A DNA stretch of 47,487 bases from Candidatus Zixiibacteriota bacterium (GTDB taxonomy: Bacteria > Zixibacteria > MSB-5A5 > UBA10806 > 4484-95). The stretch covers positions 1 through 47,487 of the forward strand of contig JAAEQD010000282.1 in the NCBI GenBank assembly GCA_024231855.1, in the 5' to 3' direction. The translations under genes and the position numbers were made by a program. Within the stretch, counting starts at the first letter, position 1. Every line of letters begins with the position of its first letter. The notes under the pieces were generated by a model. That model saw nothing but the letters and a program-made list of their open reading frames with translations, ran no database searches and was not told where the DNA came from. Of the stretch, positions 25,010 to 34,843 are shown one piece after another.

Positions 25010-28000
25010 CTATGAAACGAGCACTTCCCTGATTGCTTTGCCGAGTTTTTGCATGGTGTATGGTTTCCTGATATATTTTCCGACACCTAGTTTTTCCGCC
25101 TCTTTGACCCGATCCGTTTCCGAATAGCCGCTGGCGATAATCGCTTTCTGGCCGGGATGTTTTTTTATTATTTCACGATAAGTTTCCAAGCCGTCAAAAT
25201 CATCTTCCATGATCATATCCAATATTACCAGGTCGGCTTCGTTGTGGCTAAGATAGTCAACGGCGGATCTGCCTTCGGGCGCCACCTCGACTTTGTAGCC
25301 CAGGGTCGATAGTATCGTAGCCGCTAATTCCCTTTGCTCCTCGATATCATCAACTACCAGGATTTTTTCGCTACCCCGGATATCAATTACGGCTTTCCTG
25401 TCCAGGGGCGCTGTGATTTCGATAATCGGCAGGTATGCTACGAAGTCACTGCCGCGGCTTATTTCGCTTATAACATCTATGTAACCGTTATGATCTTTAA
25501 TCACACCATAGGCTATTGCCAGTCCCAGACCGCTGCCGCTTCGGCCCATTTCCTTTTTAGAATAGAAAGGCTCGAACAGATGCTTCAGGTCTTTTGGATC
25601 GATACCGAATCCAGTGTCTCGAACGGTTAAAACCAGATATTCGCCTACCTCAATATTATCGAAGCCGCCGATGAGTTTTTCCACGTACTGTTTCTCGGTT
25701 TTTACCGCTAGAAGTCCGCCTTTGGGCATGGCCTCGAAAGCGTTTATTATTAGATTCATCACGACCTTGGAAAGATGAGAAACCGAGCCGTGAATATTGG
25801 GAATCGATGTATCTAGATCCGGTAGGACTTCAATTTCCGGATTATTCGCCTGTAACTTGGTAAAATCTGGCGAGTCTAAATATGTTTGTATCATTTCGTT
25901 GAAATCCAGAGGCAACATTTCGTATCGTCCCCGACGGGCCATTGTCAGAAGATCCTGAACGACATCGGCTGCCCGTTGGGCAGAATTTTCGATTTTGGTA
26001 ATGTGGCTTAAAATCGGGTTATTCGGCTCGAGTCCCATTCTTATTATTTCCGGATAGGCGACTAATGGCCCGAGAATATTATTAAGATCGTGGGCGACAC
26101 CACCGGCGAGCACGCCCAATGATTCCATTCGTTGAGCTCTGGTTAGTTTATCGCGTAATTCGTTTTTTTCTTTTTCGGCCTTTTTTATGTCAGTAACATC
26201 CGCGAATATTCCCACCGTGGCTATCACATCACCTCTATTATCATGAAGCGGTGTCGCCGATATCAGAATTTGACTGATTTGACCGTCTTTCCTTTTGATA
26301 TTGACTTCGTATTTGCTATGTTTGTTATTCTTTCTTTGTTCGGTTTCCTTGCGAATTAAAGGTAAATCCTCTTCGACGACTATCCGGCTGAGATTCATTC
26401 CGATAAGTTCATCGAAAGGATAACCAAACATCTTACAGCAAGCCTGATTGGCGTAGATCATGTTTTCATCAAGGTCGGTTATGCCCATTCCATCATGAAG
26501 CGATTCTATAAGTGAGCGGTATTTTTGCTCGGACTGTTTGAGAAGCTGTTCGGTATGTTTCCGTTCGGTTATATCTCTAAAATTACAGACCATTCCGGTT
26601 AATTCATTGTTCTGGATTAACGGGCTGGCATAGCGTTCATAAATCTGGCCATCTTTAAAATAAATCGTCTCCGCTTTCTCACGCAAGGTTTGTTCCGGAT
26701 CCTGAAGATTAGTTAGACATTTTTCGGGATTAGAAACCCGTATTTTTATATGTTCAATTAGGCTGACCGCGTGTTTTGATTCAATTATTTCTTGAGGGAT
26801 ATTCATCATCTCGACAAAACGCGCGTTTGTGTGAGTGATATTGCCTTTTATATCGGTTACCAATATGCCGTCGGCGGTCGATTCGACCGTTGCCCTGAGC
26901 AATTCCTCGCTTTTGCCTAATGCGTCTTCCGCGAGCTTGCGTTCTATAACAACGGCTATGTGTCCCGATACGTATGACAAAAGGTCAAGATCATCTTTTG
27001 TATATATATCCGGATTAGTGTAACTCTGCACGACAACGACGCCAATTACGCCTTGCGGAATTTTTAGCGGGACGCCTAGCCAAATCGGCGATGGTTCGCC
27101 AACCGTAGCCACCCCATGCTCTTCCTCGAGTCGCTTAGACACCTTATCGTTTGCGTATAAAGGTTCACCTGTTCTGCGAACATAATCAGTCAGGCTGTTG
27201 GGCAGACGTTCCGGCTCGAGCATTGATCCTTCACATTCATCAATAAATAGTGGATATGAATATATATCATCCTCTTCATTATAAAGAGCGATATAGAAAT
27301 TCGTGGTATCGATTAGATTCCCCAGGGTTTTATGAATTATCCTTAATAACTCTTCAAGGCTTTTGGATAAATTCGAAGCCTCTGATATTTTCGATAGGGT
27401 TAGTTGAATATCTTCAACCCTTTTTTGAGTCGTGATATCTATGAGTGTTACGAAATCCGCAAGTTGACCTTCATAGATAATTGATTTGGAATATAAATTA
27501 ATCCATTTAATCTTACCGGTCCTGGTTATTATCCTTAGCGAATAGTGGGCCACTGCGCGTATATCATCGGATTGTTTTTTAATCGCCTGATCCCGAACGA
27601 AAGGCTGATCATCTTCGTGGATTGTTTCAGTGAAATCTTGTTGATTCCATCCGATTATCTCGTTGATAGGGTATTCGAATAAATCCGCCGCGGCTTCATT
27701 GGCATATTTAATCTCATTATCCTGAATGAAAAACATGGCCAGCAGGTTTTGCTCGGAGAGCACCTTGAATCTATTCCTGCTCTCAATAAGGGCTTGTTCG
27801 GCGGCATTGCGCTCAGTGATATCCACACCCATACCGGCCAGATGGAGTTCGCCGCCCACCTCAAACCTTGCCCCGGTGAGATAATATAAGGTTGTACTTC
27901 CATCTTTTGACATGATGTTGGCTTCTAATGAAGACCAACCCCTGATAAACACTTCCCCGATCGCCTCTTTGATACTTTGGCGTTCATCCGGGGGGAAAAA

Positions 28001-29599
28001 CTCCGCCGCTCGCATCTGCGCAATCTCATCGCCGGAATAACCCGATACTGATTCAAAATTATGATTCCAACGCATGAATTTACCATGCTCATCGAAGACA
28101 TAGAATATTCCCGGCAAGCTGGCTATCGCCGCATCGGAGAATGCCTTCTCCCCGGAAAGCTCCCGCTCGGTTTGCTTACGTTCAGTAATATCGACAAACT
28201 GCGTGGCGAAATACCCTTTTTGAGGGCAGTATACGAAAATTGAATACCAACGTTGAAGCGGTTCTAAGTATTGATCAAAACGCGCGCCTTCGCCGGTAAG
28301 GGCAACTTTGCCATAGACTCCAATCCAGTCAAATTCCGATTTTTCAATGCCGGGGATAACTTCGGTTACTCGCTTACCAATTATTTTACTTTTTTCCAGT
28401 CCTGTTTGCTTAGTGAAGACATCATTTATGTCGAGGAAAATGTAATCTACGGGTTTACTACTAGTATCCAGAATAATTTTGTGATAGGCAAAACCGACAA
28501 TCATGTTTTTAAACAGCAAGCGATACTTCTCCTCGCTTCTCCTCAGAGTTTTCTCGGCCAGTTTGCGTTCGGTTATATCCCGAATTGTGCCCTCGATTCG
28601 CAGAGGACTGCCTTGATTATCGAAAACTATCCGGCTGTTGACTGATACGGGGATATGGCGTCCATCCTTACCTAAAAGAGTCAATTCAAAATCATTGACT
28701 GATCCATCACGCAAGATACTCTTGAATAATTGCTTCCGCTGTTTGGGTTCGGGATAAAAATCGGTAACAGGTCTGCCGATAATGTCGTCCTGATCATAGC
28801 CGACAAGCGTATAACATGAAGGTGAAACATTAGTGACAAAACCTTTCATGTCGGTTTGATAGTAAAGATCGAGAAACGATTCGAAAACCGCCTTGTATGT
28901 ATCCTGGCTTTCCCTTAAAGCTAACTCAGCCTGCCTGCGCTCAACTATTTCTGCCTGCAACCGATAGTTTATCTGCTTTAAATCCTGCTTGCCTTCTCGA
29001 TTGATTTTAGTAAGATAGGAAGTAAAATACGCGATAAGATTGAAACATGGGAGTACGAGTAGCGTCGTGGCCAGCCTGAAATTGGCCGATAAGTTTAATG
29101 TTACTACAGGAATTGTTTCAATTATGCCGTTAAATTCCAAGTAAACCATTACGGCGTAGCAAACAAATGCCAGATTTGCCAGGATAAAAGTCCTTTTAAC
29201 ATCTAAAGAGATGCCGGTGAAACTAATAGCTAACGGATATATTAATAGCATAACGAACATATTCATTCCGCCAACATAATGGATACCATAAGTCATTAAA
29301 ATTACATCTATTATTAGATTTGTAAGAAGAATCAACTTCGGCTTTTTTATCGTGCGAATAATCCAATCGTAAGGCTGATTGATGAACATTTCAAAAAATA
29401 GTGTCAGGGCAACATAAAAAAATGGAAATTCGAGCCAATCGAAAAATCGGATTACAATAAACGTCAATAGCATCAGAATACAGGCTAAGAACCTGATCCG
29501 CCGGATGCCTTTAAACTCATTAATGGCATCTTGCTGGGAATTAATGCTATAGTCTTCGCTTATACCAATAACAGAAATTTTACCGCCCTTTTCAGACAT
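25010..29599 (-). CDS. Membrane-bound multi-PAS/GAF hybrid sensor histidine kinase
   Basis: 1529 residues. Order: about six membrane segments (residues 30-205); a coiled-coil; four PAS domains (about 230-725); a GAF domain (about 740-890); two more PAS domains (about 900-1140); a HisKA domain with GGVAHDLNNILGPL (phosphorylated His1170); a HATPase domain with GSGLGLAIAYG (about 1270-1390); and a C-terminal receiver (about 1405-1525) with phospho-acceptor Asp1461 in VILDMIM. The GAF, kinase and receiver parts are close relatives of the protein at 34809-37190. It should autophosphorylate on a cytoplasmic or redox/ligand signal and pass phosphate to its own receiver. The signal is unknown. No strong ribosome binding site is visible. 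Confidence 0.9.
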   Translation of the reverse strand: MSEKGGKISVIGISEDYSINSQQDAINEFKGIRRIRFLACILMLLTFIVIRFFDWLEFPFFYVALTLFFEMFINQPYDWIIRTIKKPKLILLTNLIIDVILMTYGIHYVGGMNMFVMLLIYPLAISFTGISLDVKRTFILANLAFVCYAVMVYLEFNGIIETIPVVTLNLSANFRLATTLLVLPCFNLIAYFTSYLTKINREGKQDLKQINYRLQAEIVERRQAELALRESQDTYKAVFESFLDLYYQTDMKGFVTNVSPSCYTLVGYDQDDIIGRPVTDFYPEPKQRKQLFKSILRDGSVNDFELTLLGKDGRHIPVSVNSRIVFDNQGSPLRIEGTIRDITERKLAEKTLRRSEEKYRLLFKNMIVGFAYHKIILDTSSKPVDYIFLDINDVFTKQTGLEKSKIIGKRVTEVIPGIEKSEFDWIGVYGKVALTGEGARFDQYLEPLQRWYSIFVYCPQKGYFATQFVDITERKQTERELSGEKAFSDAAIASLPGIFYVFDEHGKFMRWNHNFESVSGYSGDEIAQMRAAEFFPPDERQSIKEAIGEVFIRGWSSLEANIMSKDGSTTLYYLTGARFEVGGELHLAGMGVDITERNAAEQALIESRNRFKVLSEQNLLAMFFIQDNEIKYANEAAADLFEYPINEIIGWNQQDFTETIHEDDQPFVRDQAIKKQSDDIRAVAHYSLRIITRTGKIKWINLYSKSIIYEGQLADFVTLIDITTQKRVEDIQLTLSKISEASNLSKSLEELLRIIHKTLGNLIDTTNFYIALYNEEDDIYSYPLFIDECEGSMLEPERLPNSLTDYVRRTGEPLYANDKVSKRLEEEHGVATVGEPSPIWLGVPLKIPQGVIGVVVVQSYTNPDIYTKDDLDLLSYVSGHIAVVIERKLAEDALGKSEELLRATVESTADGILVTDIKGNITHTNARFVEMMNIPQEIIESKHAVSLIEHIKIRVSNPEKCLTNLQDPEQTLREKAETIYFKDGQIYERYASPLIQNNELTGMVCNFRDITERKHTEQLLKQSEQKYRSLIESLHDGMGITDLDENMIYANQACCKMFGYPFDELIGMNLSRIVVEEDLPLIRKETEQRKNNKHSKYEVNIKRKDGQISQILISATPLHDNRGDVIATVGIFADVTDIKKAEKEKNELRDKLTRAQRMESLGVLAGGVAHDLNNILGPLVAYPEIIRMGLEPNNPILSHITKIENSAQRAADVVQDLLTMARRGRYEMLPLDFNEMIQTYLDSPDFTKLQANNPEIEVLPDLDTSIPNIHGSVSHLSKVVMNLIINAFEAMPKGGLLAVKTEKQYVEKLIGGFDNIEVGEYLVLTVRDTGFGIDPKDLKHLFEPFYSKKEMGRSGSGLGLAIAYGVIKDHNGYIDVISEISRGSDFVAYLPIIEITAPLDRKAVIDIRGSEKILVVDDIEEQRELAATILSTLGYKVEVAPEGRSAVDYLSHNEADLVILDMIMEDDFDGLETYREIIKKHPGQKAIIASGYSETDRVKEAEKLGVGKYIRKPYTMQKLGKAIREVLVS

Positions 29600-29713
29600 T
29601 CAATAAATTAAACTCGCCCCTTTGATAAACTTATCGGTCTATAAAAAACATTTAGAATAAAATCCCGATAATAATGGATAAAATTGAAACATATGAAAAT
29701 AATGAAAGGATAT

Positions 29714-29745
29714 ATAAAAAAGGAGCCCTTAGAGCCCCTTTTCTT
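29714..29745 (-). terminator. Probable terminator of the LVIVD-repeat gene
   Basis: Read on the minus strand, an imperfect stem built from AAGG/CCTT and an inner GC pair is followed by TTTTTTATATAT. It lies just past the stop of the LVIVD gene at 29765. The stem has mismatches, so this is only moderately sure. Confidence 0.45.
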
Positions 29746-29764
29746 TGCGGATATTCTTAATTAA

Positions 29765-31948
29765 TTATTTCAGCAATATCATCTTTTTGCGCTCTGAAAG
29801 CCCACCGCCGCGGATCTTATAGAAATATATACCGGATGTCTGATTTGAAGCATTCCAGGCAACTTGATGATTCCCGGCACTCTGTCTGGAATCTACAAGA
29901 GTTTCGATTTTCCGGCCAAGTAAATCAAATATCTCAACACTTATATGGCCTGTCTCGGTCAAGCGGTAAGTAATAGTTGTTGAAGCATTGAAAGGATTCG
30001 GGTAGTTTTGAGCGATCGAATATTGACCCGGTAATACAGATGTATCGCTGATTATGCCGGTCTGTGGATCGAAATGAAGTATCATCAGCGAAGCGTCATC
30101 CGCGATGTAAATGTAATTGTCCGCTACGAAGATGTTTTGAACGAAGCCAGGCGTATTATAGCCGGCCACATAAACAGGATTTTCAGAATCTGATATATCT
30201 ATAACCTGAAGGTCGCCGGTCGCCACGAAAGCAAAATTATCTGAAACGGTTACATCATAAACGCTACCGCCCTGCACATCAAAACTGCCGGCCAAATCGG
30301 GGAACGCGGGATTGGTTATATCGATTATCAGTAGATCACCATTATAGCCATCGGCAACATACGCATAATCGCCCGAAACACATACTTGACTGGCACGACC
30401 GGGTGTTTCTATAGTACTCACCAATTGGGGACTTGAAGGATCGGCAATATTGATAATTCTAAGGCCAAAAGCGTCAGCTGTGGCATAAGCGTAATTTCCG
30501 CTAACACAGACACCTTTGGCATAACCCTGATAGTCAAAACTGCCTATTACTTCGGGTTGCTCTCGATTACTTATGTCCAATATTCGTAATCCATCAAGGC
30601 CCGAAGCTATATAGGCATAATCGCCCGCAATATAAAGATCATGCGTCTCGCCGTTCAAATACAATGCTCCCTCCAATACGGGATTGTCCGGATAACTGAT
30701 ATCGAATATTTGAAATCCCGATGAGAAATCGACCACATAAGCGAAATCACCGTCTAAAAAAGAAGCGTGAACCCTGTCCGAAACATCCGAATGCCCGGCC
30801 ATGACTGGATTATAGGGATCGGCGATATCGATTAATTGAAAACCTGAATTGTCCAGTGATACCCCGGCCAGATTTCCGGATACGGATACATGATCGACCG
30901 CGTAAGGCGTAGTAATGCTACCCGCCAGGAATGCATTAAATGGTTCTGAAATATCTATAATCCTGACGCTGGTTCTACTTGATGTAAAAACATAATCATT
31001 GGCGATATCAAAATTTAATATATAATGACCATCCTGATAATTCGCCGTCAACTCCGGCGATCCAGTATCAGTGATATCAAACACTTGAATACCTTCGCCG
31101 GCATCAGCTATAAAAGCATAATTGCCAGCCACTGAAATATCCCAAGCGGTCCCTGGAGTTGAGTGCTCGCTCTCAAGGAAGATAGTTCCTAAGTATTGGA
31201 CATTGAATATTTGCAGGCCTTTGCCGCTGTTGGCAACAAAAGCGTGTTCATTGTCGGCGAAAACGCTGTTAAAACCAGCTTCATGAGTTTGGTAATCGCC
31301 TATCATAGCCGGATTTGAAATATCATTCATATCAAATACAGCCAGGCCTCCGAAAGTAATATCATAGCCTTCAATAAGACGACTTCCACCGTAAGTAGCG
31401 AAAATAAGGCTGTCGGTGGCAAAAACGTCTGTAAAAGGCAAAGAAAAATAAGCACTAAATTGACCGATTTGTTCGGGCTCAGCAGGATTGGATAAATCAT
31501 AGATGAGCATTTCACTATAATCATCGCCGGTGCTTTCATCATCCCATGTCGTTGTTACAAATGCGTGACCTTCGAATATAGAGATACCTATAGCCTCGTG
31601 TTCTGTGCTATAACTATATAACAGCACCGGATTTTCAGGGTCGGCAATATCAACAACCTGTAAACCATAAATGTCGTTAGCTATATAAAGATAATCGCCT
31701 GAAACGCATAATTTCCGCTGGTTTCCACCTAATGGCATTTGGCTTACCAGGGTTGGCGTTGATGGCTCAGCGATATCAAGGATTAGTAGCCCATTGTCAA
31801 AATCGCAATAAGCGTATTCGCCTGCCACCCTAACCTCATTCGCGTCTGTCCAGAGAGCCGACGACACATAATTTATTGTTTCCGCGTGTACCGATCCGGC
31901 AACAACGTAAAATATTGCCAGTAAACATGTTATAGTATTTGATTTCAT
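29765..31948 (-). CDS. LVIVD-repeat surface protein with T9SS type A sorting domain
   Basis: 727 residues. Signal peptide MKSNTITCLLAIFYVVAGSVHA, then about fourteen tandem LVIVD repeats of roughly 43 residues, each with a YAYVAD/YAYIAS strand, an [LI]xI[IF]D[IV]S turn and NP.. (for example LLIDITNPAFPDLAG). Such repeats build a beta-propeller or solenoid. The last ~80 residues are a T9SS type A sorting domain (NYPNPFNASTTITYR, LLGRKIETLVD, SGIYFYKI, final MILLK). AGGAGG precedes the ATG. It is probably secreted by type IX secretion and surface-bound; ligand unknown. Confidence 0.88.
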   Translation of the reverse strand: MKSNTITCLLAIFYVVAGSVHAETINYVSSALWTDANEVRVAGEYAYCDFDNGLLILDIAEPSTPTLVSQMPLGGNQRKLCVSGDYLYIANDIYGLQVVDIADPENPVLLYSYSTEHEAIGISIFEGHAFVTTTWDDESTGDDYSEMLIYDLSNPAEPEQIGQFSAYFSLPFTDVFATDSLIFATYGGSRLIEGYDITFGGLAVFDMNDISNPAMIGDYQTHEAGFNSVFADNEHAFVANSGKGLQIFNVQYLGTIFLESEHSTPGTAWDISVAGNYAFIADAGEGIQVFDITDTGSPELTANYQDGHYILNFDIANDYVFTSSRTSVRIIDISEPFNAFLAGSITTPYAVDHVSVSGNLAGVSLDNSGFQLIDIADPYNPVMAGHSDVSDRVHASFLDGDFAYVVDFSSGFQIFDISYPDNPVLEGALYLNGETHDLYIAGDYAYIASGLDGLRILDISNREQPEVIGSFDYQGYAKGVCVSGNYAYATADAFGLRIINIADPSSPQLVSTIETPGRASQVCVSGDYAYVADGYNGDLLIIDITNPAFPDLAGSFDVQGGSVYDVTVSDNFAFVATGDLQVIDISDSENPVYVAGYNTPGFVQNIFVADNYIYIADDASLMILHFDPQTGIISDTSVLPGQYSIAQNYPNPFNASTTITYRLTETGHISVEIFDLLGRKIETLVDSRQSAGNHQVAWNASNQTSGIYFYKIRGGGLSERKKMILLK

Positions 31949-32543
31949 GGTTACTCCTCCTGTTTCGCTTTAGTCATACCTCATGACATTTGCTGAAAGA
32001 TCAGCGATGGTTTGTTTATATGGACTACTTAACTCCATTAAGATATGATGGGTTCCCGAAACTGATATCCTTTTAAGCCCGGACGTTATGGATTTATAGA
32101 ATTGCCCATTTTTCCAATAGCAGGCTTTAAAATTAGCCCTTAAGAATCAATACGATGGATAACTCATTGAAGGATTGAACATTAGTGTTCTGGTTCATCC
32201 TGCAACATTGGTTTAGTGTTTGTGTCGGGTTTTTTATTAGCTGTAATTCATTGTGCCGCATCATATTAACCTATTCGTGATAAGCGGCCATTTCGATAAT
32301 GAGCCAACTTATGTCATTGGCATGCGGTTGGTAGTGCGACAGAACACTTTGTGTTGCAACACGTTATCTTGTCAGGGAAAAGCGATATGTGTATTGATCA
32401 TCCTATATTTTTCGACAGTAGCATTATTGCTATCATATACCATCTCCCATTAAATCAGATATTATTGAACCGATATATCTATATGTAAATATGATCAATG
32501 TAAATTGACCAAAATTCAAGGCCAGATCTGACGATTTTTACGA

Positions 32544-32568
32544 TTTTATATCGTAACGCGATATAAAA
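32544..32568. promoter_or_regulatory. 25-bp interrupted palindrome upstream of the kinase operon
   Basis: TTTTATATCG (32544-32553) and CGATATAAAA (32559-32568) are exact reverse complements around TAACG, 65 bases before the kinase start. It is a good candidate operator. The rest of the 685-bp gap (31949-32633), between divergent genes, must also hold two promoters but shows no coding sequence or RNA that I recognise. Confidence 0.45.
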
Positions 32569-32633
32569 ACGGTAAATTTGTCTTAACGCCTCAAGTATAA
32601 GCAACTATGACATGTTAAAAGAAAGGGCGATAA

Positions 32634-34322
32634 ATGAGAAAGCAATTTAAACAGATATTTACTGCCTGGCTTTCGACGATCTCAGCCAAGCTCGCAATTG
32701 GCATAGTTTTTTTGGTATGCTCGATATCGCTTTTTATTTATATCTTTGCCCCCACCCACGCGGAAAAGCAGTCATTTAAATTATTAGATGACAGGGCCAA
32801 TGATGTGGCTAATATCACCGGCCGGATAATAGGGCCGGCTCTTATTTCAGATAGCGAAAAAGATCTGGAGGATATATTAACAGCCGCCGTCCGTAAAGAC
32901 CATCTTGAATTTATTGTAGTACACGATGCGGCAGGCGAATATCGCTCAGCTTATAATATAGTTAAAGCGGAACAACTGAATTATATATCGGCCATCAAGC
33001 AAAACAGAGTGTCCGATGATGGCTTGATTTATATTGCCTCGGCGCCGATTATCGACAATGGTCATGAAACCGGCTACCTCTATATAGGCCTTTCCACGGC
33101 CGAGACCAGGACGATTGTTGCCCGTCATAAATCCATCATAAGCTGGGCTTGCGCCCTATTTTTAATACTGGGTGTAGTGGTCGCGATAATCCTCAGGAAA
33201 CTAATAGCTGCCCCTATCAACCGGCTTAAAGATACCCTGGAAAAATTAACCGAAGGTGATCTGACTCAGAGATCATCGATTAACTCCAGCGATGAAATCG
33301 GTTATCTGGCCCACTCGGTCAATGAGTTGGTTAATTACTGGGAAACATCCCAGCGGAAATGGGGAAATCTAAACCAGGATCTGGAACAGCGGGTCAGCTC
33401 GCGGACTACGGAGTTGGAGGATGAAATCAATGAGCGAAAGAAAGCCGAGGATGAATTGCGGCTTTTTACCGCCAGGTTGGAAAGAAGCAATCGGGAATTG
33501 GAGGATTTCGCGTTTGTAGCCTCCCATGATTTACAGGAGCCGTTACGAAAAGTTCAGGCTTTTGGTGATCGTTTGAAAGCAGTCTGTGCCGACGAGTTAT
33601 CCGAGAAGGGCTTAACCTACCTTGAGCGGATGCAATCGGCAGCCGGTCGTATGCAGACTTTAATCAAGGACCTGCTTACATTTTCGAGAGTTTCATCCAA
33701 AGCCCAGCCGTTTGTCGTGCTGGATCTAAATAAAATAGCCCGAGAAGTTCTATCGGATATGGAAGTATCTATCGAACGTCAGGGCGGGCGTGTGGAGTTG
33801 AGTGAGCTTCAGGAAATAGAGGCCGATCCGTTGCAGATGCGTCAGCTTCTACAGAATCTTATCGGCAATGGACTCAAATTCCACAAAGAGAACGAGCCGC
33901 CGGTTGTCAAGGTTCATAGCGAGATTATAAGGGAGCGCCGTGGTGGTCATGGCCAGGGTAAAAACCTGTGCCATCTTGTGGTGGAAGACAACGGGATCGG
34001 TTTCGATGAAAAGTATTGCGACAGAATATTCACGGTTTTTCAGAGGCTTCATGGCCGCAGCGAATATGAGGGAACCGGTCTTGGCCTGGCGGTCTGTCGC
34101 AAAATAGTAGAACGTCATAGTGGAACCATTACCGCCAAGAGTGTGCCGGGTGAAGGATCGAAGTTCTTAATCACTATGCCATTAAAACAGAATAACGAAG
34201 AAACAGACAAGATAGATATTGTCCAGAACGCGAATCAAGACGATTCGGCGGAAAACCTGGATGAACCTCAAAAGATTCAAGGCGATGGCATGGAGACAAG
34301 TTTCATGGTTCCGTGTCCCTAA
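32634..34322 (+). CDS. HAMP-domain sensor histidine kinase
   Basis: 562 residues: a membrane helix (about 18-38), a periplasmic sensing region, a second helix (about 178-195), HAMP (about 195-245), a coiled coil, a HisKA domain with VASHDLQEPLR (His298), and a HATPase domain with DNGIGFDEKYCDRIF and GTGLGLAVC. The HDLQEPLR form is that of phytochrome-like kinases that pair with Rcp1-type single-domain regulators, and exactly such a regulator follows (34346). The final ~40 residues beyond the ATPase domain are an acidic tail of unknown role. AAAGGG precedes the ATG. Confidence 0.9.
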   Translation: MRKQFKQIFTAWLSTISAKLAIGIVFLVCSISLFIYIFAPTHAEKQSFKLLDDRANDVANITGRIIGPALISDSEKDLEDILTAAVRKDHLEFIVVHDAAGEYRSAYNIVKAEQLNYISAIKQNRVSDDGLIYIASAPIIDNGHETGYLYIGLSTAETRTIVARHKSIISWACALFLILGVVVAIILRKLIAAPINRLKDTLEKLTEGDLTQRSSINSSDEIGYLAHSVNELVNYWETSQRKWGNLNQDLEQRVSSRTTELEDEINERKKAEDELRLFTARLERSNRELEDFAFVASHDLQEPLRKVQAFGDRLKAVCADELSEKGLTYLERMQSAAGRMQTLIKDLLTFSRVSSKAQPFVVLDLNKIAREVLSDMEVSIERQGGRVELSELQEIEADPLQMRQLLQNLIGNGLKFHKENEPPVVKVHSEIIRERRGGHGQGKNLCHLVVEDNGIGFDEKYCDRIFTVFQRLHGRSEYEGTGLGLAVCRKIVERHSGTITAKSVPGEGSKFLITMPLKQNNEETDKIDIVQNANQDDSAENLDEPQKIQGDGMETSFMVPCP

Positions 34323-34345
34323 AAATGGCAGAGGAGAATACCAAA

Positions 34346-34843
34346 ATGAAAGCTATAGGAAAACCGATCACGATTGTACTGGCGGAGGATGATCCCGACG
34401 ATCGTTTGATGGCAACCGAGGCGCTCGAGGAAAGCCGCCTCGCCAACGATCTTCATATAGTCGAAAACGGCGAAGAATTGATGGATTATCTTAACCATCG
34501 GGGGAAATATGCCGAGCTGGATAATTGGAATATACCCGGCTTAATCCTTCTGGACCTCAATATGCCCAAGAAGGACGGCCGGGAAGCGCTTAAAGAGATA
34601 AAGGCCGACCCCGCGCTCAGGCGGATACCGATTGTAGTCTTAACTACTTCGGATGAGGAAGAGGATATCTTTCGCACCTATGATCTGGGTGTTAATTCGT
34701 TTATAACGAAACCGGTGTCGTTCGAATCGCTCGTAGAGATAATGAAAACTCTCAGATTGTACTGGTTTGAAATCGTAGAATTACCTTTCCAGAAAGGCGG
34801 AGACCTGAATGGACAACAGCATCATAAAAGTGCTGTTAGTTGA
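34346..34843 (+). CDS. Rcp1-like single-domain response regulator
   Basis: A 165-residue CheY-like receiver without an output domain. The acidic pocket lies near AEDDPDDR, the phospho-acceptor is Asp70 in LILLDLNMPKKDG, and the switch Thr and Lys lie in VLTTSDEEEDI and SFITKPVSFE. The insertion pattern (LDLNMPKKDG, RTYDLGVNSFI) is that of Rcp1-type regulators that serve HDLQEPLR kinases. ATG 34346 has GAGGAG upstream. It overlaps the next gene by 35 bases and is probably the shuttle between the kinase at 32634 and the hybrid kinase at 34809. Confidence 0.88.
   Translation: MKAIGKPITIVLAEDDPDDRLMATEALEESRLANDLHIVENGEELMDYLNHRGKYAELDNWNIPGLILLDLNMPKKDGREALKEIKADPALRRIPIVVLTTSDEEEDIFRTYDLGVNSFITKPVSFESLVEIMKTLRLYWFEIVELPFQKGGDLNGQQHHKSAVS

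Noticed and set aside
32253..32453. 66-codon plus-strand open frame in the large gap before the kinase operon.
   Set aside because: No ribosome binding site, unnatural composition and no neighbour linkage. Treated as chance.
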